Below, piece after piece: positions 1-5,449 of a DNA stretch of 6,119 nucleotides (within the stretch, counting starts at the first letter, position 1; each line of letters begins with the position of its first letter). Location of the stretch: NCBI GenBank assembly GCA_012513235.1, contig JAAZCO010000184.1, positions 1 to 6,119 on the forward strand, in the 5' to 3' direction. Below the pieces are notes generated by a model. That model was not told where the DNA came from. It did no database searches and worked only from the letters and a program-made list of their open reading frames with translations. Source of the stretch: Gammaproteobacteria bacterium. Its GTDB lineage: Bacteria; Pseudomonadota; Gammaproteobacteria; Pseudomonadales; Pseudomonadaceae. The position numbers were made by a program, and so were the translations under genes.

Positions 1-139
1 CGATATGTTTAAAGGCAAAAGGTAGATTGGCTAGATTACGCGCTTGCTCTAAAGCGCCCTCATCCATTTGCTCTTGAGCAAGCCACAATTTGATTGGCAA
101 TTTTTCACTACGAATGGTGGCTTTTCCGTTACTACACAT
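1..139 (-). CDS. rtcB: RtcB-type tRNA-splicing/RNA-repair ligase, N-terminal part (cut by window edge)
   Basis: Forty-six codons read leftward from ATG 139 and run off the window. The translation contains PIKLWL near residue 15 and then LEQARNLANLPFAFKHI up to the edge. This matches the conserved N-terminus of RtcB, in which the 'PF.FKHI' stretch directly precedes the MPDVH metal-binding motif, here outside the window. RtcB is known as a GTP- and Mn-dependent ligase that joins RNA 2',3'-cyclic-phosphate (or 3'-phosphate) ends to 5'-hydroxyl ends in RNA repair and tRNA splicing. The start is supported by AGGGAG (complement of 145-150) five bases upstream of ATG. The gene is divergent from the NERD gene and shares a 285-bp intergenic region containing a LexA-like site. 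No RtcR regulator gene or sigma-54 promoter is visible on this side. The family call is firm, but which RtcB subtype it is and whether it is functional cannot be judged from 46 residues. Confidence 0.88.
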   Translation of the reverse strand, partial: MCSNGKATIRSEKLPIKLWLAQEQMDEGALEQARNLANLPFAFKHI

Positions 140-205
140 AAGCTCTCCCTAAGCATAATGCCCCTCGCTGAGTCTGCTTAAAAACAACAGCAAAGCACTA
201 TTAAT

Positions 206-215
206 TGATCGATCA
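206..215. promoter_or_regulatory. 10-bp perfect palindrome in the rtcB upstream region
   Basis: TGATCGATCA is a perfect dyad about 70 bp upstream of the rtcB start and about 20 bp from the LexA-like box. It contains two GATC sites. It could be a small operator or simply chance in AT-rich intergenic DNA. No regulator can be named. Confidence 0.25.
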
Positions 216-234
216 CATTAGCAGCGGATACTGG

Positions 235-250
235 CTGTTAATTTATACAG
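235..250. promoter_or_regulatory. LexA box (SOS operator) candidate
   Basis: CTGTTAATTTATACAG has the exact CTGT-N8-ACAG half-sites of the gammaproteobacterial LexA operator, an AT-only spacer, and a right flank of TA as in the extended consensus. It lies over the -35 and spacer region of the plus-strand promoter whose TATAAT starts at 260. A LexA repressor bound here would block RNA polymerase. It would most simply control the NERD gene. The site is also about 95 bp upstream of the divergent rtcB start, so it could affect both genes. This is seen by pattern only, and no LexA gene is in the window. Confidence 0.62.
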
Positions 251-265
251 TATTAGCGCTATAAT
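238..265 (+). promoter_or_regulatory. Sigma-70-type promoter for the NERD gene, overlapped by the LexA-like box
   Basis: The -10 is a perfect TATAAT at 260-265. The best -35 is a weak TTAATT (3 of 6 matches) at 238-243, with a 16-bp spacer. Transcription would begin near 272 and give a leader of about 150 nt before ATG 425. An 8-bp palindrome (TAGCGCTA, 254-261) touches the -10. The weak -35 makes this a probable rather than certain promoter. Confidence 0.5.
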
Positions 266-424
266 AGTTTCTATCTTATTGATTCTAAAGCAAAATAGAT
301 CTGCTTTACGCAATCAACTTCACCCCAGGCGCGCAGTTGCACTGAGGTTTAGCACACAAGCCAACACATCAATCTATACCCCTCTAAAACTGTAACTAAT
401 ATGGCATTAGGCACTGAATAAATA

Positions 425-1198
425 ATGAATGTCACTCACACCATAACTGCAGCGCTGAATATGCTGTGGTGGTTATTTCCTGTGTTACTGCTGCTAGGAA
501 TATTGAAAACACGCTGGTTTAAGGGCCTGATCGGTGAAGCCTTAGTCAAGTTTGCGGCAAAACTGCGCTTGCCCGCCCACAGTTACCATCGCCTGCATCA
601 TGTCACCTTAACGACTGCCAATGGCTCAACACAAATTGATCACATTTTTATTTCGCGTTTCGGCATTTTTGTAGTCGAAACTAAAAACATGAAAGGCTCG
701 ATTAGTGGCGGCGCCCACCAAGCGCAATGGACGCAACATTTGGCGCAGCAAACATTTACCTTTCAAAACCCCTTACGACAGAACTACAAACATATCCTAG
801 CGCTGGACGCTCTACTCAACATCCCCACTAACGCACTCCACTCAATCGTCGCTTTTGTCGGCGCGAGTACCTTTAAGTCACCGCTGCCAGCCAATGTAAC
901 GCGCGGTATGGGCTATATTGCTTACATTAAGTCCTTTCGCGAAGTGGTGCTCTCAGAGCAGCAAGTGCAAGACGTACTGCAGCAGATTCAAGCAGAGCGC
1001 TTAAGACCTTCGCGCGCTACTGATCGCCGCCATGTTAAGCAGTTAAAAAAACGCTTACGCCACAGTGCCAAAACAAAATGCCCTGAGTGCGGCAGCCCCA
1101 TGGTGGTACGTACGGCGCAGCGTGGAGAGCATACTGGCAATCAATTCTGGGGCTGTTCAACCTATCCAAAATGTCAGGGCGTGAAAAACATCAAGTAG
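425..1198 (+). CDS. Membrane-anchored NERD (nuclease-related) domain protein with topoisomerase-type zinc finger
   Basis: The 257-residue protein has three parts. Residues about 12-27 form one hydrophobic membrane segment. Residues about 34-135 are a NERD domain, with GE at 37-38, QIDHI with D72, and VVETKN with E85 and K87. These fit the E...D...ExK pattern of PD-(D/E)xK-like nucleases, to which NERD is related. A basic linker leads to a C-terminal zinc finger with C219-x2-C222 and C244-x5-C250 (GCSTYPKC), the zf-C4 type found at the tail of bacterial topoisomerase I. DNA binding or cleavage at the inner membrane is therefore inferred; no specific substrate is known for this protein. There is no clear Shine-Dalgarno before ATG 425, and M13 is an alternative start but has no better site. 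A LexA-like operator and promoter lie upstream, suggesting SOS induction. No terminator is evident after the stop. Confidence 0.85.
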   Translation: MNVTHTITAALNMLWWLFPVLLLLGILKTRWFKGLIGEALVKFAAKLRLPAHSYHRLHHVTLTTANGSTQIDHIFISRFGIFVVETKNMKGSISGGAHQAQWTQHLAQQTFTFQNPLRQNYKHILALDALLNIPTNALHSIVAFVGASTFKSPLPANVTRGMGYIAYIKSFREVVLSEQQVQDVLQQIQAERLRPSRATDRRHVKQLKKRLRHSAKTKCPECGSPMVVRTAQRGEHTGNQFWGCSTYPKCQGVKNIK

Positions 1199-1283
1199 CA
1201 AAAAGCCACTTATCGCCACCAAGTTTCAATTTTTCGCGACCATTCGACCCCATAAACCAGTGATCTAGCTCAGCTATGCATTC

Positions 1284-1302
1284 GGTACAGTTCTGGTACA
1301 GT
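1284..1302 (+). repeat. Tandem GGTACAGT direct repeat upstream of the baeRF gene
   Basis: GGTACAGT occurs at 1284-1291 and again at 1295-1302, exactly 11 bp apart, close to one helical turn. An 11-bp dyad-like element (TAGCTCAGCTA, 1266-1276) sits just upstream. A possible -10 (AATAAT, 1311-1316) lies just downstream, but no good -35 is seen. The arrangement resembles an activator site placed over a promoter with a poor -35. This is a suggestion only. Confidence 0.35.
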
Positions 1303-1320
1303 CAAGACTCAATAATTTGC

Positions 1321-1326
1321 AGGAGG
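1321..1326 (+). promoter_or_regulatory. Ribosome binding site that fixes the baeRF start at ATG 1333
   Basis: A perfect AGGAGG lies six bases before ATG 1333. The in-frame upstream ATG at 1276 has no Shine-Dalgarno and lies upstream of the direct repeats and the -10-like sequence, so it is unlikely to be used. Confidence 0.85.
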
Positions 1327-1332
1327 CTTGTT

Positions 1333-2451
1333 ATGTACTATGTCGATATGCCCACCGCCGACGAAATCGGTGCGCTTAACTTAGTTCGTTCTGAAGCATG
1401 TATTTCTATTTATCTACCCACCACGCCGATCAGCCGTGAAACTGAACAGAGCCGTATTAACCTCGGCAATCTACTCAAAAAAGCAGTTGCACAGTTGGAA
1501 GCGGCCGGTTTAGATAAACAGAAAATCGCCGCATTGCAGGAGCAGTTTGCTGATTTAGCTGCGGATGAGGAGTTTTGGAATCATCAGGCCAATAGCCTAG
1601 CCATTTTGGCCACTCCAGATTCAATACGCACCTACCGCATGGCCAATAAGCTCACCGATATTGTTGAAGTATCCGATCGCTTTCATCTCAAGCCCTTACT
1701 GCGCGCTACTACCTTCCCACATGCAGCACATATTTTAGCGCTATCAGAAAATGCAGTGCGCTTAATTGCTGTATCAGCAGATTTACCTGCGCGTGAAATC
1801 AGCGTGCAGCATATGCCGACCGATGCCGCCACGGCGGGCGGTAAAGCTACGAATAAGGATTATTCAGGCACAGGCCACCGCCATGGCGCTCAAGGTCAAA
1901 GCTTTTATTTAGCACGCTTTGTACGCAAAGTGGATGCAGCCCTACGCCCAGTGTTGAGTGGCTCTGACCTGCCTCTAATTTTAGCCACCACCAAACCCCT
2001 TGAAGCATTATTTCGCTCATTGAGCGTCGTTCCAGCACTACAAGGTACGATTGTTGGCAACCCTGAGCACTTAAGTGAATCCGATTTAGCCAGCGCAGCG
2101 CGTCCCATTCTTGACGCTCACTATGCTGAGCAAATTCAAGATTTCCATCGCTTATTCGAGCAACGCACAGGGCAACAGCGCACCACCACAGATATTACCG
2201 ATGCAGCTCGCTTGGCCACTTTTGGCGGCATTGATCGCTTACTAGTGGATATTGATGGCGTAGTCGATGGTGTGATTGATGACGAAACCGGTGCTGTCTC
2301 TTTTGCGGCCGAAGGCAACGCAGTCAATTATGGCATTGTCGATGAAATTACCGGCCGCGCCTTGCGCTCAGGTGCAAAAGTGATGGCTGTGCGTAAAGCC
2401 GATATCCCAGGTGGACATGACTTAGCAGTGATCTCACGCTACCCCATTTAA
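1333..2451 (+). CDS. Bacterial archaeo-eukaryotic release factor-like (baeRF) protein
   Basis: The protein is 372 residues from ATG 1333. The N-terminal part carries ISIYLPTTP (about 24-32), a Q-x-R-I-x-L-x-N-L-L segment (about 39-48) and DEEFW (78-82), as in the baeRF families described as bacterial relatives of eRF1/Pelota. The layout fits three domains: N-terminal about 1-125, middle about 128-285, and an eL30-like C-terminal about 286-372 ending AVISRYPI. In the middle domain HGAQGQS (184-190) resembles the HGRGGQS peptide-release loop of eRF1, with the first Gly of GGQ replaced by Gln. Role: probable ribosome association or peptidyl-tRNA handling under stress, inferred from the family; direct function is not established. 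It is probably monocistronic, with its own upstream region 134 bp after the NERD gene and a hairpin after its stop. Which of the numbered baeRF families it belongs to I cannot say. Confidence 0.72.
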   Translation: MYYVDMPTADEIGALNLVRSEACISIYLPTTPISRETEQSRINLGNLLKKAVAQLEAAGLDKQKIAALQEQFADLAADEEFWNHQANSLAILATPDSIRTYRMANKLTDIVEVSDRFHLKPLLRATTFPHAAHILALSENAVRLIAVSADLPAREISVQHMPTDAATAGGKATNKDYSGTGHRHGAQGQSFYLARFVRKVDAALRPVLSGSDLPLILATTKPLEALFRSLSVVPALQGTIVGNPEHLSESDLASAARPILDAHYAEQIQDFHRLFEQRTGQQRTTTDITDAARLATFGGIDRLLVDIDGVVDGVIDDETGAVSFAAEGNAVNYGIVDEITGRALRSGAKVMAVRKADIPGGHDLAVISRYPI

Positions 2452-2469
2452 ATCTTATTCAATAACAAT

Positions 2470-2514
2470 ACTGCGCTCTGGGTTGAGTTCAATCGACTCG
2501 ACACAGAGCGCAGT
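2470..2514. terminator. Long near-perfect hairpin, likely bidirectional terminator between convergent genes
   Basis: An 11-bp perfect stem (ACTGCGCTCTG 2470-2480 with CAGAGCGCAGT 2504-2514) continues, after one G/A mismatch, into an inner stem (2482-2489 with 2495-2502, including G-T wobbles) and a five-base loop. It lies 18 bp after the baeRF stop and about 70 bp past the yceI stop on the other strand. Neither side has a strong U tract. The minus-strand side is followed by the T-rich TATTGTTATT, the plus side by GACGCT. It may therefore act as an RNA-end stabiliser or roadblock as much as a classic intrinsic terminator. Confidence 0.6.
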
Positions 2515-2582
2515 GACGCTAGTGTTTATCCAATACGATTAACACGCTAATAGGTCAGCGTTATTGCAAGTCTACAGCGCAA

Positions 2583-3161
2583 TCAATCCTGTTGAAAAAC
2601 CAAGCTATAGGTCACAGGCACCAGAGGACTGACTGCTGGTAAGCCGGCGATCTCACGCAATGCTTCTACGCCTTGTGCTAATTTATAATGTGCTGCATTT
2701 AGGATCACCGGCTCTAAGCTGGTGAGCAAAACTTTACCTGCGTTTAACTTGGTCACTTGCACATGACTGCTAACGTCTTGTGTTACGCCATGCAAAGACA
2801 GCTTTAATTGGATGGTATCGCTATAGGTTTCACCGACGCCCAGCGCAGTCACTCGCGCTAGGTCCACGTCACCACTGACGCTTGCCTGCGCAAATTGTGT
2901 CACCTCAAAAAACATCGCCTGCATGCGCTCATCACGAATAGCAACACCGGTATCAACACTGGCCAAATGCACATCAAAAGATACGACACCCTGATCAGTT
3001 ACCGTCCCACCGAGCTTATTAAAGCTATTAATTTCCGCAATATCAGTGCTTTTAATCGATACATAATGCAGCGATGACTGATCATTGAGCAGCGTCCAAT
3101 CTGCAAAAGCGCTAGGGGCAAACCCCAGTAACGCCATCATAAACAACGGTAGTTTTTTCAT
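2583..3161 (-). CDS. Secreted YceI-family (lipid/isoprenoid-binding lipocalin-like) protein
   Basis: The protein is 192 residues. It begins with a Sec signal peptide (MKKLPLFMMALLG core, likely cleaved after SAFA at residue 20), so the mature protein starts at DWTLL and is periplasmic. The mature part is one YceI domain. It has the family signature SVDTGVAIRDERMQAMFFEV (about 68-87, compare the S-DTG-x3-RD-x5-FF pattern), a LSLHGVTQDV segment (about 121-130), and a final beta-strand (about 182-189). Length is normal for the family. YceI proteins form a beta-barrel that binds long isoprenoid chains such as ubiquinone precursors; the ligand here is unknown. GGAGGA (complement of 3168-3173), six bases before ATG 3161, supports the start. 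The gene converges with the baeRF gene and is divergent from ycgN. Confidence 0.88.
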   Translation of the reverse strand: MKKLPLFMMALLGFAPSAFADWTLLNDQSSLHYVSIKSTDIAEINSFNKLGGTVTDQGVVSFDVHLASVDTGVAIRDERMQAMFFEVTQFAQASVSGDVDLARVTALGVGETYSDTIQLKLSLHGVTQDVSSHVQVTKLNAGKVLLTSLEPVILNAAHYKLAQGVEALREIAGLPAVSPLVPVTYSLVFQQD

Positions 3162-3184
3162 TGTTATTCCTCCGACTAAAACTT

Positions 3185-3214
3185 CTTATACACATAACAC
3201 TCTTAGATGTAGAC
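3185..3214 (-). promoter_or_regulatory. Possible promoter for the yceI-family gene
   Basis: On the minus strand a -10-like TATAAG is preceded, after 17 bp, by TCTACA, which matches four of six bases of the -35 consensus. It lies about 25 bp before the start codon, giving a short leader that still contains the Shine-Dalgarno. It is plausible in spacing but weak in sequence. The remainder of the 236-bp divergent region shows no other convincing promoter. Confidence 0.3.
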
Positions 3215-3383
3215 ACCAAGCGATATAAATGCAAAACACCGATAGGTGAGCGTTAGCAGAGCGGTTATAACGCTTGCCCAGAGCAATTAATCTTCGCCTA
3301 AAACTCACTAAATCCCGATAAAAGCCAACAAAATACACTCAATGCTATGCTTGCCAGCAAACTTAGTCTGCAAATATTCAATT

Positions 3384-3388
3384 GAGGA
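3384..3388 (+). promoter_or_regulatory. Ribosome binding site that fixes the ycgN start at GTG 3398
   Basis: GAGGA sits nine bases before GTG 3398. The nearer ATG at 3390 is in another frame, is only one base from the Shine-Dalgarno, and reaches a stop after 13 codons. It is therefore not the start. Confidence 0.6.
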
Positions 3389-3397
3389 CATGACCGC

Positions 3398-3838
3398 GTG
3401 CGCGAAGAATTTTGGAAACACTATGCTCTAAGTGAGCTCAATACCAAGGAATGGGAAGCGCTGTGCGATGGCTGCGGACAATGCTGCCTAGTACGCCATG
3501 TCAGCGAGCATGAGGTCTCGGTGTTTAATATTGCTTGTGAACTGTTAGATATAAAGCACAGCCGCTGCAGTGATTACCATAACCGTCTTGAAAAAGTGCC
3601 CCACTGCCACCCTCTCACCGCAGAGACAGTTGCCCAATATAGCTGGCTGCCTGAATCTTGTACTTATCGACGTATGTTTCGTGGCGAAGACCTGCCTAAC
3701 TGGCATCCTTTATTAACTGGTAATAGAGAACAGATGCGCGCCCAAGGCATCACGGTCAGTCCTAGTGCAGTGCATGTTCAGCACGTGCCTCGTCACGCAA
3801 GATCCTTGCACCTGATCAAAACCAAAACGCTTGAATGA
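3398..3838 (+). CDS. ycgN: YcgN / UPF0260 family cysteine-cluster protein
   Basis: The protein is 146 residues, near the family norm of about 150, starting with GTG. Near the N-terminus LCDGCGQCC (C23, C26, C29, C30) gives the C-x2-C-x2-CC cluster of the YkgJ/UPF0153-UPF0260 group, annotated as a zinc- or iron-chelating region. Further cysteines at 47, 57, 70 and 88 match those of YcgN. So do the segments SWLPESCTYR (82-91) and GEDLPNWHPLLTG (96-108), which resemble E. coli YcgN closely (WLP-x3-C-x-YR and DLP-x-WHPLLTG). The protein is predicted cytosolic and likely binds metal or an Fe-S cluster; its cellular role is not established. It is transcribed alone, divergent from yceI and convergent with tyrP. 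A hairpin with a short T run follows the stop. Confidence 0.9.
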   Translation: MREEFWKHYALSELNTKEWEALCDGCGQCCLVRHVSEHEVSVFNIACELLDIKHSRCSDYHNRLEKVPHCHPLTAETVAQYSWLPESCTYRRMFRGEDLPNWHPLLTGNREQMRAQGITVSPSAVHVQHVPRHARSLHLIKTKTLE

Positions 3839-3842
3839 ACTA

Positions 3843-3870
3843 CCCACCACTTTAGAAGTAGGGGTTTCTT
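3843..3870 (+). terminator. Weak intrinsic terminator after ycgN
   Basis: A short hairpin (CCCACCACTT pairing with AAGTAGGGG around a TAG loop, with single A bulges on each arm) ends in TTTCTT at 3865-3870, five bases after the ycgN stop. The stem is imperfect, so efficiency is uncertain. The remaining DNA up to the tyrP stop (3871-4013) has no gene. It holds only a 5-bp stem (3977-3989) without a T run. Confidence 0.45.
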
Positions 3871-4013
3871 AGGTAATGCACAGACTTGATGCGGTATTCT
3901 GCAACAGCGGTTTTAAACAGCGCTTTGGCTTTTAGTGTAAGCAGACCAAGCATGCTCAGCACACCCCGTTGGGCCCTGCTGCGCCAGCATCCACCCGCCA
4001 CCTAGTCACACAA

Positions 4014-5222
4014 TTAATCCACTGCAGCTAAGCCACCCATCACAATGGCAAGCTGAATGGCAATAATGCCCAAACCTAATACAAACACCAGCAGCAAGCC
4101 GAATTGTCCACCATAGACTTGGTAACCACCTGTATGTTGTTTACGGGTTTGACGCACCAATAAAGCGGGCAATAACAATGACAAAACAGCCAGTGCAATA
4201 GCGGCAAAACCCAAAGCAAAAATAAAACCTTTTGGATAAAACAACGCAAACAACAAGGGTGGCACAAAAGTTATAGCGCCTGTTTGTAAGCGACCTGTCA
4301 TGGTATTTTGACGCTTAAAAAAGTCTGCTAAAAAATCAAACAAGCCCAATGCCACACCTAAAAACGACGTCGCCAAAGCTAAAGCGGCAAATAAGCGCAC
4401 GGCCATTTCCACTTGCGCCGCACCCATCACCGCTTTCACCGCTGCCAGCAAACCGTTTAAACCACTTTCATCCGCCAGGATCCCGATAAAAGTGTCTGAC
4501 TCAATGGTACCTAGCGTGGCCAGCTGCCAAAACACATACACCAGTAACGGAATCGCACTGCCGATAATAAAAATCTTACGCAATTTAGCGGTATCACCCT
4601 GCATATAGTTAACGATGCTGGGTACGCTGCCGTGAAAGCCAAACGAGGTGAAGACAATCGGAATAGCCGACAACAATAACGCCTGCTCGACCGGCATGCT
4701 TAATAGATTCACCCGCTGCACATGGGGCAAGAGCACGATTAACATAGTGGCTAAAAAGAAGATTTTAGTGGCAAATAAGTAGCGATTAATCACATCCACT
4801 GAATGCGTACCAAAACACACCACGCCTCCGCCAATAACGGCAAACAGCAGCACACCTAAATAACTCGGCAACTGTATTCCTAGCAAGCTATTTAACGATT
4901 CATTAATGATCTCACCACCACCGGCTAAATACGCAGCGATCAGTGAGTACATTAAAAACGGCATGGCTAAGCTGGTCAGCAAGCGTCCCGATGCGCCTAA
5001 GTATTTATAGGTTAAGGAGCCCAAACCCATACTGGCATCGTTGTACTGGTAAGCCTCCACTAAGAGCAATGCGGTATAGCTCATCACTACCCACAACCCC
5101 AGCAATAGCAGCATGGCGCTAGCAAAACCTATACCTGCAGTTGCCAGTGGCATCGCCAGCATCCCCGCACCTAACGCGGTACCAGCAACAATAAAAGTAC
5201 TTCCAAAGGCACTATTTTTCAC
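4014..5222 (-). CDS. tyrP: Tyrosine-specific permease TyrP (aromatic amino acid transporter family)
   Basis: The protein is 402 residues from GTG 5222, matching the E. coli TyrP length of about 403. It is an inner-membrane H+ symporter of the hydroxy/aromatic amino acid permease (HAAAP) family, with about 11 hydrophobic segments. Diagnostic stretches include FIVAGTALGAGMLAMPLA in TM1 (10-27), SAIPIVFTSFGFHGSVPSIV (185-204), IIGSAIPLLVYVFWQLATLG (219-238), LATSFLGVALGLFDFLADFF (283-302) and GRLQTGAITFVPPLLFALFYP (310-330). All read as TyrP rather than Mtr or TnaB. An in-frame ATG at 5270 would add 16 residues absent from TyrP and has no Shine-Dalgarno. GTG 5222 has AGGGG five bases upstream and gives MKNSAFGS, matching MKNRTLGS of E. 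coli. It has its own promoter, and no TyrR box is seen. It converges with ycgN. Confidence 0.9.
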   Translation of the reverse strand: MKNSAFGSTFIVAGTALGAGMLAMPLATAGIGFASAMLLLLGLWVVMSYTALLLVEAYQYNDASMGLGSLTYKYLGASGRLLTSLAMPFLMYSLIAAYLAGGGEIINESLNSLLGIQLPSYLGVLLFAVIGGGVVCFGTHSVDVINRYLFATKIFFLATMLIVLLPHVQRVNLLSMPVEQALLLSAIPIVFTSFGFHGSVPSIVNYMQGDTAKLRKIFIIGSAIPLLVYVFWQLATLGTIESDTFIGILADESGLNGLLAAVKAVMGAAQVEMAVRLFAALALATSFLGVALGLFDFLADFFKRQNTMTGRLQTGAITFVPPLLFALFYPKGFIFALGFAAIALAVLSLLLPALLVRQTRKQHTGGYQVYGGQFGLLLVFVLGLGIIAIQLAIVMGGLAAVD

Positions 5223-5227
5223 GCTTT

Positions 5228-5232
5228 CCCCT
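5228..5232 (-). promoter_or_regulatory. Ribosome binding site that fixes the tyrP start at GTG 5222
   Basis: Read on the minus strand, AGGGG is followed by five bases and GTG. This supports the shorter TyrP over the ATG at 5270. Confidence 0.7.
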
Positions 5233-5291
5233 AGTCTGACGGCTGCTAAATGCGCGTTTTGCAGCAACATCAGTGGCTTTAAAAGTCAGCT

Positions 5292-5320
5292 ATTATGCGG
5301 GAAATCTTAAGCTTTGTGAC
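5292..5320 (-). promoter_or_regulatory. Sigma-70-type promoter of tyrP
   Basis: On the minus strand GTCACA (complement of 5315-5320, four of six -35 matches) is followed by 17 bp and CATAAT (complement of 5292-5297, five of six -10 matches). Transcription would start near 5285 and give a leader of about 60 nt before GTG 5222. No TyrR box (TGTAAA-N6-TTTACA) is recognisable in the region. The stretch 5321-5449 up to the PAS gene shows only a 5-bp stem (5374-5387) without a T run. Confidence 0.5.
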
Positions 5321-5449
5321 TTTGAATTGAGCAACACGCGCGATATTGACCTAGAGGCCAAACTTCGCACGCTAGATTTTGCAATCTTGACTCATCAGGA
5401 GCAACCCTCATTCACAGCTCTGGGTATATCACTCCATGACGCACACTGT

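Noticed and set aside
1276..1332. Upstream in-frame extension of the baeRF protein from ATG 1276
   Set aside because: It has no ribosome binding site, overlaps the direct repeats and -10-like sequence, and a perfect AGGAGG serves ATG 1333.
1847..2327. Three minus-strand open frames of 63-67 codons
   Set aside because: They are antisense to the baeRF coding region, overlap one another, have no recognisable domains, and are explained by codon bias of the real gene.
2895..3077. 60-codon plus-strand open frame inside the yceI gene
   Set aside because: It is antisense to a well-supported signal-peptide and YceI-domain gene, with no ribosome binding site or family resemblance.
3903..3922. Direct repeat AACAGCG (twice, 13 bp apart) in the ycgN/tyrP convergent region
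   Set aside because: Two copies of a 7-mer in intergenic DNA between gene ends are likely chance. There is no third copy and no promoter nearby.
3977..3989. Small hairpin TGCTG-CGC-CAGCA after tyrP as a possible terminator
   Set aside because: The stem is only 5 bp and no T run follows on the minus strand.
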